Shown piece after piece: positions 20,131 through 27,687 of a stretch of DNA of 43,691 bases. The stretch is from contig CANRJN010000003.1 in the NCBI GenBank assembly GCA_947630945.1, positions 1 to 43,691 of the forward strand, written 5' to 3'. This DNA is from an uncultured Bacilli bacterium (GTDB lineage Bacteria; Bacillota_I; Bacilli_A; RF39; UBA660). Numbering within the stretch: position 1 is the stretch's first letter; each line of letters opens with the position of its first letter. Made by a program: the position numbers and the translations under genes. The notes beneath the pieces are model-generated. The model had not been told where the DNA came from and made no database searches. It was given only the letters and a program-made list of their open reading frames with translations.

Positions 20131-20362
20131 TCTCCAAAAATTTATCTATGGAAACACCTAATATTATAGAAATTTTATATAGATTAACTATACTAATTCC
20201 TTTATTAGTTTTTTCACTTTCAAGACTGCTTATTAAAGATACAGAAACATCTGCTTCTTCTGCTAGTCTTTCCTGAGTCATTTTTCTTCCATTTTTATTA
20301 TAAATTTTTCTATATTTTTTTATATTTTTTCCAATAATTTTATAAAGTTCCTGTTGATTCAT
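20111..20362 (-). CDS. XRE-family transcriptional regulator
   Basis: MTQERLAEEADVSVSLISSLES HTH. Confidence 0.88.
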   Translation of the reverse strand: MNQQELYKIIGKNIKKYRKIYNKNGRKMTQERLAEEADVSVSLISSLESEKTNKGISIVNLYKISIILGVSIDKFLENEENDD

Positions 20363-20464
20363 AAATATCCACCTACCTAATTATAAAACAATTTTTTAAA
20401 AGTGTATAGTATTACATTACATTAATATTTTCTGAAAATGTGTACAATTAAATTGGGTGGAAAT

Positions 20465-20725
20465 ATGACAAGATTTAAAAGAGATTTTAATTTTGATGAT
20501 AACTTTATAGAAACAGTTGCTTATAATGTAATTAAGTATAGAAAACTTAATAAAATAACGCAAGAACAATTAGCATTAGATATAGGAGTATCACCAGAAT
20601 TTATTAGAAAATTTGAAAGTACAAAAGGTAGTGAAGGATTATCATTATCCTCTTTATATAAAATTTCAATTGTTCTAAATACTACAATGGATAAATTTTT
20701 TGAATCTATTGAAGATAAAGAATAG
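20465..20725 (+). CDS. XRE-family transcriptional regulator
   Basis: ITQEQLALDIGVSPEFIRKFES HTH; ggtgg RBS before ATG at 20465. Confidence 0.87.
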   Translation: MTRFKRDFNFDDNFIETVAYNVIKYRKLNKITQEQLALDIGVSPEFIRKFESTKGSEGLSLSSLYKISIVLNTTMDKFFESIEDKE

Positions 20726-20986
20726 TTATCTATCTATAAAAAACTTTTCTATTGGAACTTCTAATATACTACTTATTTTATACAAATTATAAATACTTAT
20801 CCCTTGATAAGTTTTTTTACTTTCTAAATTACCTATTAAGGATGTTGAAACATTAGCAAGTTCTGCCAAGTTTTCTTGTGTTAATTCATCTTTATTAAGG
20901 CTATATAATTTCCTATAATATCTAATGTTTTTACCAATTGTAGAATATAAATCCTTTTCATCTTTGAATACATATTTCTCTTCCAT
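20726..20986 (-). CDS. XRE-family transcriptional regulator
   Basis: LTQENLAELANVSTSLIGNLES HTH; paralogue of 20111-20362. Confidence 0.88.
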   Translation of the reverse strand: MEEKYVFKDEKDLYSTIGKNIRYYRKLYSLNKDELTQENLAELANVSTSLIGNLESKKTYQGISIYNLYKISSILEVPIEKFFIDR

Positions 20987-21146
20987 GACATTCTCCTACT
21001 ATAATTATTTTGCCATTATTTAAAAATTTTAACCATTTACTGTGAGTGATAAAATATTGTTATTAATAATAAAGTTGACAAATATTTATTTTTTTCTTGA
21101 AAATAATATAAAAATGTTGTATTATTAATACCGCGTACCAAAGGGG

Positions 21147-22958
21147 ATGAAAAAAATGGATAAAATAATTAATTTTGCAGTAGTAGCACATGTTGATGCT
21201 GGAAAAAGTACACTAGTTGATGCTTTATTAAAACAAAATGGTGTATTTAGAGAAAATGAACAAGTAGCAGATTGTGTTATGGATAGTGGAGACTTAGAAA
21301 GAGAAAGAGGAATTACTATAACTGCTAAAAACTGTGCTATTAGATATAAAGGGTATAAAATGAATATTGTTGATACTCCTGGACATGCTGATTTTTCAAG
21401 TGAAATTGAAAGAATTATAAAAACAGTAGATACAGTTGTATTATTAGTAGATGCATCAGAAGGACCAATGCCACAAACAAGATTTGTTTTAAAAGAAGCC
21501 TTAAAAAATGGACTTAAACCTATTTTATTTATAAATAAAATAGATAAGAAAGATGCTAGAAGTGAAGAAGTAGTTAATATGACTTTTGATTTATTTTGTG
21601 AATTAGATGCAACTAATGAACAATTAGATTTTAAAATCATATATGGTATAGCAAAAGAAGGTATTGCTAAATATGATGAGAACGATGACAATAATGATAT
21701 TACACCACTTTTAGATACAATTATTGAAACTACTAAACCATTTGAGGGAAATGAAAATGATCCTTTACAATTTCAAATTTCATCATTAGATTATGATGAT
21801 TATATTGGAAGACTTGGTATAGGTAGAGTTAATAGAGGTAAAATATCTGTTGGACAAAGTGTAACAATTTCTAAAAATGATGGCACAATTGTAAAAGAAA
21901 AAATAACTAAATTATTTGTAAATGAGGGAATTAAGAAAAAAGAAGTTAATGTTGCATATTATGGAGATATTGTAACTATCGCAGGTTGTCCTGATATATC
22001 AATTGGAGATACAATATGTGATAATGACCATGTTGAAGCCCTACCAAGTATTGAAATAGAAAAGCCAACATTATCAATGAATTTCTTAGTAAATACTAGT
22101 CCTTTCGCAGGAAAAGTAGGAAAATTTGTAACATCTAGACATTTAAGAGATAGATTAATGGCAGAACTTGAAAGAAATGTAGGTCTTGAAGTAGAAGAAT
22201 TACCTAATGGTGATGGATTTAAAGTATCTGGTCGTGGAGAATTGCATTTATCAATTTTAATTGAAAATATGAGAAGAGAGGGTTATGAACTTGGTGTATC
22301 TAAGCCAGAAGTAATCTTTAAAGAAATAGATGGAGTAAAACAAGAACCATATGAAAAAGTTATAATAAATGTTCCAAATGAATACTCTGGTACTATTATA
22401 AATGATTTAAATGAAAGAAAAGGTACAATGGAATTAATGGAACCAGCAGAAGAAAATTATGTAAGACTTGAATTTTCAGTACCAACAAGAGGTTTAATTG
22501 GATATAGAAGTAACTTTATAACTAATACAAAAGGTGAAGGAATTATGGTTAGAAGTTTTGATACTTATAAACCATATGCTGGTGAAATAATGGGTCGTAA
22601 AAATGGTGTATTAGTTTCAATGGAAAGTGGAAAAACATTCGGTTATGCGTTATATAATTTACTTGATAGAGGTACTATGATTGTAGAGCCATCAGTAGAT
22701 GTATATGCAGGAGAAATTATTGGTATTAATAATAGAGAAAATGATTTAAATGTAAATCCTTGTAAAAATAAAGAATTTTCAAATACTCGTTCTACAAGTA
22801 GTGATGAAGCAATTGCTCTTCCAAGACCTAGAACATTTACTCTTGAAGAGGCACTTGAATTTATTGAAAATGATGAACTTGTAGAAGTAACACCTGACGC
22901 GATAAGATTAAGAAAGAAAATTCTAGATGAAAAAGAAAGATTTAGAAGTCATAGATAA
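21147..22958 (+). CDS. typA: Ribosome-associated GTPase TypA/BipA
   Basis: AHVDAGKSTLVDALL, RERGITITAKNCA, DTPGHADFSSE; TypA C-terminal domain. Confidence 0.97.
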   Translation: MKKMDKIINFAVVAHVDAGKSTLVDALLKQNGVFRENEQVADCVMDSGDLERERGITITAKNCAIRYKGYKMNIVDTPGHADFSSEIERIIKTVDTVVLLVDASEGPMPQTRFVLKEALKNGLKPILFINKIDKKDARSEEVVNMTFDLFCELDATNEQLDFKIIYGIAKEGIAKYDENDDNNDITPLLDTIIETTKPFEGNENDPLQFQISSLDYDDYIGRLGIGRVNRGKISVGQSVTISKNDGTIVKEKITKLFVNEGIKKKEVNVAYYGDIVTIAGCPDISIGDTICDNDHVEALPSIEIEKPTLSMNFLVNTSPFAGKVGKFVTSRHLRDRLMAELERNVGLEVEELPNGDGFKVSGRGELHLSILIENMRREGYELGVSKPEVIFKEIDGVKQEPYEKVIINVPNEYSGTIINDLNERKGTMELMEPAEENYVRLEFSVPTRGLIGYRSNFITNTKGEGIMVRSFDTYKPYAGEIMGRKNGVLVSMESGKTFGYALYNLLDRGTMIVEPSVDVYAGEIIGINNRENDLNVNPCKNKEFSNTRSTSSDEAIALPRPRTFTLEEALEFIENDELVEVTPDAIRLRKKILDEKERFRSHR

Positions 22959-22986
22959 TAAAAAAATAGGATAATTGAAAAATAAG

Positions 22987-23514
22987 TTATCCTATTTTAA
23001 TTTTAAATTTATTCATAAATTTAGCAACTAGAAATATAATCTTATCACTATTTTTAATTGCTATTTTTTTACCAATTGCTTTTCCACCTACTGTAAGAGA
23101 TGATACTATTGAACTTATAACAAGTGTAGTAATAATTACTGAAATATTTAATTTATTTGAAATGTATATACCAATAATTGCACTAACAGAACCACTTACT
23201 ATTCCACAAATATCTCCAATTACATCATTACAAATACTAGCAATTCTACTAGAATTTTTGATTAAGTAAACTCCTTCTTTTGAACCTTTTATTTTTCTTG
23301 AACTCATAGAGTGAAATGTAGATTCATTAGCGGTAAGTACAGCAGTTCCTATTATATCGAATATTATTCCTATAAATATAAAGAAAATATTAACAATAAT
23401 TAAAATTAATATATTATTGCATTTATTAGTAATGACATTTGATACGCTATTAAAAATTAAAGCTATAAAAAAAGTCATTAAAAATGCCTTAATGATCCAA
23501 TTATCTTTTTTCAT
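22987..23514 (-). CDS. Small multi-TM protein with DUF21/CNNM-like core; OapA-like (OLE RNA-associated protein) candidate
   Basis: Hydrophobic; IIGTAVLTANESTFHSMSSRKIKGSKEGVYLIKNSSRIASICNDVIGDICGIVSG resembles DUF21-type segment; directly downstream of the ncRNA block on the same strand. Confidence 0.6.
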   Translation of the reverse strand: MKKDNWIIKAFLMTFFIALIFNSVSNVITNKCNNILILIIVNIFFIFIGIIFDIIGTAVLTANESTFHSMSSRKIKGSKEGVYLIKNSSRIASICNDVIGDICGIVSGSVSAIIGIYISNKLNISVIITTLVISSIVSSLTVGGKAIGKKIAIKNSDKIIFLVAKFMNKFKIKIG

Positions 23515-23563
23515 TTTTAATAAACTCCCTTTAATAAATATTGTATGGATTATTATAAATTAA

Positions 23564-23998
23564 TTTTACGGCTTTGGTCGAGTTGAATTTCTCTAATATT
23601 TACCCTTAGTTACCCGTAGGCGATTTCTCTTTAAAAATATTAACCATTAGTTACCTTAAATGATCACTCGATCACCACTTAGTCCGCACTCCAATCTTTA
23701 TAATAAAGACACACTAGAGGTTTTCCCAAACAAACATATGACACTTTTATTCGCTTTTGCAATTTATTTTTCAATTTGTTATCCCAATAAATCACTCACG
23801 ACATGTGCTTATCATCACTTACGAGTTGATAAAAGGATACATATACATGCCATTGCATATTTTCCTTAAACCTAAAATTATATATTCACCCCAATCTGGG
23901 CGAAAGAAGCAAAATATATAAAGTCTCTTTTTGCACAATTAATGGATTTTTAGCCCCATCTTCTAGTGGTATGGTTGACTAGCATAATGCTCCACACA
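23564..23998 (-). ncRNA. Candidate large structured RNA, possible compact OLE-type RNA
   Basis: GC-elevated, ORF-poor block; consensus promoter; hairpins TTCGCCC-AGATT-GGGGTGAA, TTATCA..C-GUAA-G..TGATAA, TCTTTA-TTA-TAAAGA; located upstream of OapA-like gene. Confidence 0.65.
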
Positions 23999-24004
23999 AA
24001 TAAA

Positions 24005-24033
24005 ATTATAGCATATTTTAACTAAAATGTCAA
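24005..24033 (-). promoter_or_regulatory. Consensus sigma-A promoter (TTGACA-17-TATAAT) for the minus-strand RNA
   Basis: Reverse complement of tgtcaa (24028-24033) and attata (24005-24010). Confidence 0.88.
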
Positions 24034-24182
24034 AAATACACCCACCACCATACTTATATAATATTTAATTTATTTTAAAAAAATTACAATTTTATATACA
24101 TTATTTTATCATAATATAGTAAAAAAATGTAATATATTGTATAATATTATTATAGTAGTTAATGCAGTAAGGAGGTGAAAAA

Positions 24183-24827
24183 ATGGATAGAAAGGAAATT
24201 AAAGAAAGAGCAAAAGAATTTGGATTTAACAATAAATGGCTTATATGGAAACCTATTTTAATTGTTGGATTAATTAGTGCCGTTATTAATTTAGTTGTAG
24301 GATTTTTATCAGGAATATTTGGAATACCTGATGATAGCGCGTTAAATAGTCTTTTAACACTATTAATAGAATTAGCATTATTACCAATGTCAGTTGGATT
24401 AGTAAGTTACTTAATTCAAGTAGTTAAAGGTAAAAAAGTAGATTTAAAAGAAACTTTATTATCAAAATATCAAAAAGAATACTTATGGAAAATAATTTCA
24501 ACAACAATTTTAGCAAATTTAATAATTATGGCAATGTCATTATTATTAGTAATTCCTGGAATTATTTATGCATTAAAATATGCAATGATAACGTTCTTAC
24601 TAGCAGAAGCAACTTCTAAGGAATTAGAAAGTGAAAATATACGCCAAAAAAGTAGTGAACTAATGGATGGATACAAATGGGATTATTTTGTATTTCAATT
24701 AAGTTTCTTTGGTTGGGGATTATTATGTGCTCTAACTCTTGGAATATTATATATTTGGGTTCTTCCATATATGCAAACAGCAGAAATTATGTATTTTGAA
24801 GAATTAAAGAAAATAAAGTCAAAATAG
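24183..24827 (+). CDS. Integral membrane protein, DUF975-like
   Basis: Multiple TM segments; GYKWDYFVFQLSFFGWGLLCALTLGILYIWVLPY. Confidence 0.7.
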   Translation: MDRKEIKERAKEFGFNNKWLIWKPILIVGLISAVINLVVGFLSGIFGIPDDSALNSLLTLLIELALLPMSVGLVSYLIQVVKGKKVDLKETLLSKYQKEYLWKIISTTILANLIIMAMSLLLVIPGIIYALKYAMITFLLAEATSKELESENIRQKSSELMDGYKWDYFVFQLSFFGWGLLCALTLGILYIWVLPYMQTAEIMYFEELKKIKSK

Positions 24828-24862
24828 TGAAAAAAGTATCAATTTTATTGGTTAAATTAAAA

Positions 24863-24887
24863 TGAAAGTGCACAGAAATGTGTACTT
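24863..24887 (+). terminator. Terminator after DUF975-like gene
   Basis: AAAGTGCACA-GAAA-TGTGTACTTTTT. Confidence 0.7.
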
Positions 24888-24940
24888 TTTAAAATATAGA
24901 GAAATTCCCAATAAAATTGCACAAAAATGAATAAAAAATA

Positions 24941-25062
24941 TTAACAAAAATAAAAAAATATGGTATATTAACAACGTTAAAGCAATTTTTATTGCATAAC
25001 AAAATGCAAGAATAGTTGGCTTTAAAAATGAAAGTGCACATTCTTGTAAAATTTTTTTGTAG
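24941..25062 (+). ncRNA. Candidate small RNA (~85 nt) with promoter and terminator at the IS30 left flank
   Basis: TTAACA(24941-24946)-17-TATATT(24964-24969); hairpin GTTAAAGCAATTTTTATTGCATAAC; CAAGAAT...ATTCTTG then T-rich run. Confidence 0.4.
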
Positions 25063-26477
25063 AGTTTTTTGGCAATTTATTTGTCAGTGCTATCTATAAA
25101 TTTTAAAATTTATAGATAGCTATTTTTTTAATAATTTATTGTTAAGTTGAACCTGATCAGGTTCAATATAAAAACAATTTAATAAATGTAAAATATCTTC
25201 ATCACACATAAACAACATTGCTTTATAAGGACAATTATTGTTAAGAGATTCCCTACAAAGACTATTAATATTGTTCATAAGAATATTACAATCATTTTGT
25301 GTTAAATCCTTAAAAGAAGTTTTCTTAGGTAAAACATATCTAATGAATTCGTGATTTTTTTCAATTCCACCTTTTTGATAAGAAGCAGAAGGATCACAAT
25401 AAAATACATTAGTAATTCTTTCACCGGTAGTATGGTTACATTCAATATTAATAACATCAAAAAACTCATGTCCATTATCTGTAAGAATAACTTGGAATAG
25501 TTTTTTATAAACGCTTTGAGGTAAGGTTTTTTGAAGATAATCAAATACTTTTGTAACCTCATCAGAAGTTTGACTTTCTAATAAGAAAATAAGCATAAAG
25601 TTAGACTTTCTGAAAAAAATAGTTAATAAGCATTTAGAATCAGATTTAAGACCTTCAACAGTATCCATTTCAGTAATTTCTGCATCAGGATTATTAAAAA
25701 TAAAATTAACAAAATCCGAATAAGTTCTACCATTTAAAATTTCACGTTCTTTTCTAGATCTTCTTTTAATCTTATTTCTTTTTTTATACTTTACCATTCT
25801 AGGAAGATTAGAAGGTTTAAATTCAAATAAACCTAATGATACGTAATTATAGAAAGAAGTTTTAGAAAAATTTAAAATATCAGGATGATTAATATAAATA
25901 TGATTAACAGTTTGACCTTTCATTATAAGTGGAGTAATTAAATTATTAATATTAAAAACATCTTCCTGAGTTAAATCAACACCTTTTTTACAATCACTTA
26001 TAGATTCTTTATATAAGTTATTAGCATCTTTTGCATAATAAGTAAATCTTTCTTTTCTACAACCGCTTCTTGATTTACAACCATTACATACGTGTGGAGA
26101 TTTATTTAATCTATTACACGTATTTCTTACAAAACATTCTTTCTTTTCATCACACATATATTTATCTAATCTATTACAAATAGAAAAATTTTTACATCTT
26201 GCATGATAATTATTCCATGAAGAAGGTTTAGAATAAATTTTATTTCTTTCAATTTCTCTTATAATGGTTGAATGTGATCTGTTTAATTTTTTTGATATGT
26301 ATGTTATTTTTTTACCATTATTTAATAAATCCTCAATATTTTGTCTTTCTTCATACGTTAATTGACAATAATTATTTGTCATTTTTTATAAATTCCCTCC
26401 TTTTTTGACAAATAAATTGCCTTGTTCCTTATTTTATACTCTTTCAAATGTAATTGCACGTGTTTTGTGCACTTTCA
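25029..26477 (-). mobile_element. IS30-family insertion sequence (outer limits inferred)
   Basis: Intact DDE transposase flanked by perfect 16-bp IR GGCAATTTATTTGTCA (25071-25086 / 26406-26421) and 12-bp inverted TGAAAGTGCACA (25029-25040 / 26466-26477). Confidence 0.8.
25120..26382 (-). CDS. IS30 family transposase
   Basis: LTYEERQNIEDLLNNGKKITYISKKLNRSHSTIIREI; DDE: EMDTVEG, LTDNGHEF, EKNHEFIRY. Confidence 0.93.
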   Translation of the reverse strand: MTNNYCQLTYEERQNIEDLLNNGKKITYISKKLNRSHSTIIREIERNKIYSKPSSWNNYHARCKNFSICNRLDKYMCDEKKECFVRNTCNRLNKSPHVCNGCKSRSGCRKERFTYYAKDANNLYKESISDCKKGVDLTQEDVFNINNLITPLIMKGQTVNHIYINHPDILNFSKTSFYNYVSLGLFEFKPSNLPRMVKYKKRNKIKRRSRKEREILNGRTYSDFVNFIFNNPDAEITEMDTVEGLKSDSKCLLTIFFRKSNFMLIFLLESQTSDEVTKVFDYLQKTLPQSVYKKLFQVILTDNGHEFFDVINIECNHTTGERITNVFYCDPSASYQKGGIEKNHEFIRYVLPKKTSFKDLTQNDCNILMNNINSLCRESLNNNCPYKAMLFMCDEDILHLLNCFYIEPDQVQLNNKLLKK

Positions 26478-26526
26478 AAAATAATTAACGTATCAATTTT
26501 ATTGATATTTTTTTTTGAAAAAAATA

Positions 26527-26555
26527 TTGTTAAATGAAAGTATATGTGCTATAAT
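26527..26555 (+). promoter_or_regulatory. rpsF operon promoter
   Basis: TTGTTA-17-TATAAT. Confidence 0.75.
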
Positions 26556-26561
26556 ACTTTC

Positions 26562-26612
26562 GAACGAAAAGTTCCTTGCTTCAATTTTGAAGCCGTATAG
26601 ACCAAAAGGAGG
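26562..26612 (+). promoter_or_regulatory. Candidate S6:S18-binding rpsF leader RNA
   Basis: Stem GCTTCA-ATTT-TGAAGC followed by CCG in the leader of rpsF-ssb-rpsR. Confidence 0.5.
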
Positions 26613-26619
26613 TGTAATA

Positions 26620-26907
26620 ATGAACAAATATGAAATAATGTTTATTGTTAGAACAGATATTGACGAAAAGACTCAAAAAGATACAGTTTCTACTTTTGAA
26701 AAAGTTCTTACTGATATGAAAGCAAAAATCGTTAATACAAAGGATATGGGACAAAAGAAATTAGCATATCCAATTAACAAACAACTAAGAGGAAATTACT
26801 ATGTTCTAAATGTAGAAGCATCAGCAAATGCAGTAAAAGAATTTGATCGTAAAGCAAAAATCGATGAGAATATTTTAAGACATATTATCATTAGAGAAGA
26901 GGAGTAA
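26620..26907 (+). CDS. rpsF: 30S ribosomal protein S6
   Basis: MNKYEIMFIVRTDIDE; start 26620 with aggaggt RBS. Confidence 0.95.
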   Translation: MNKYEIMFIVRTDIDEKTQKDTVSTFEKVLTDMKAKIVNTKDMGQKKLAYPINKQLRGNYYVLNVEASANAVKEFDRKAKIDENILRHIIIREEE

Positions 26908-26910
26908 TTT

Positions 26911-27393
26911 ATGAACAAAATTATTTTAGTTGGAAGACTTACAAGGGATCCTGAATTAAGAACTACAACAGCTGGTTTTACAACAGCAAATTTCACAGTT
27001 GCAGTAAATAGAAATTTTAAGAATAAAGATGGAAATTATGATGCTGACTTTTTACCATGTGTAGCATTTAGACAAACTGCTGATTTCATATCAAAATATT
27101 TTAAAAAAGGAAATTTAATTTGTTTAGATGGAAGAGTACAAGTAAGAAATTATGATGCTCAAGATGGAACAAAGAGATATGTAACAGAAGTAGTAGTAGA
27201 AAATGTAGAATTTGTTGGTGGAAAGAATGATAATTCTAGTAGTAACTTTAATGCAAATGATAATAGTAATTACATTGATGCACCAAGTGAACCACCAATT
27301 GATGTAATGCCAGAATTTGATATTCCAAATTCAGATCCATATGAAAATTATGATAAAGAGGTATCATTGAGTGACAATGATTTACCATTTTAA
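26911..27393 (+). CDS. ssb: Single-stranded DNA-binding protein
   Basis: [18 protein letters not shown]-terminal acidic tip DNDLPF. Confidence 0.97.
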   Translation: MNKIILVGRLTRDPELRTTTAGFTTANFTVAVNRNFKNKDGNYDADFLPCVAFRQTADFISKYFKKGNLICLDGRVQVRNYDAQDGTKRYVTEVVVENVEFVGGKNDNSSSNFNANDNSNYIDAPSEPPIDVMPEFDIPNSDPYENYDKEVSLSDNDLPF

Positions 27394-27407
27394 GGAGGAA
27401 AATAATA

Positions 27408-27620
27408 ATGGCTGAATTTTATAGAAGAAAAAAAGTATGTCAAATGTGTGCTGGAAAACCGGTAGATTACAAAGATGTAGCAATTGTATCTAAATATATA
27501 AATGAAAAAGGTAAAATATTACCAAGAAGAATGACAGGTGCATGTGCTAAACATCAAAGACATATTGCAAATCAAGTTAAAAGAGCAAGATATATGGCTT
27601 TATTACCATATACAAAATAG
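27408..27620 (+). CDS. rpsR: 30S ribosomal protein S18
   Basis: [35 protein letters not shown]. Confidence 0.97.
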   Translation: MAEFYRRKKVCQMCAGKPVDYKDVAIVSKYINEKGKILPRRMTGACAKHQRHIANQVKRARYMALLPYTK

Positions 27621-27687
27621 TTATAAATTTTAAAATAAAAATAATAGTTTCAATGGACTATTATTTTTTTATGAATTAATTTATATA

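Noticed and set aside
21125-21691. 188-aa minus-strand ORF opposite typA
   Set aside because: Antisense shadow of a strongly conserved gene
23660-23869. 69-aa plus-strand ORF
   Set aside because: Lies antisense to the predicted minus-strand structured RNA, no convincing RBS, residues not protein-family-like; the GC rise is better explained by RNA
23564-23998. RNase P RNA, tmRNA, SRP RNA, 6S RNA or T-box for this block
   Set aside because: Missing hallmark sequences (GAGGAAAGTCC, tmRNA ends and tag, SRP GGAA/GCAG loop, T-box GGGTGG); length and downstream gene fit OLE-type better
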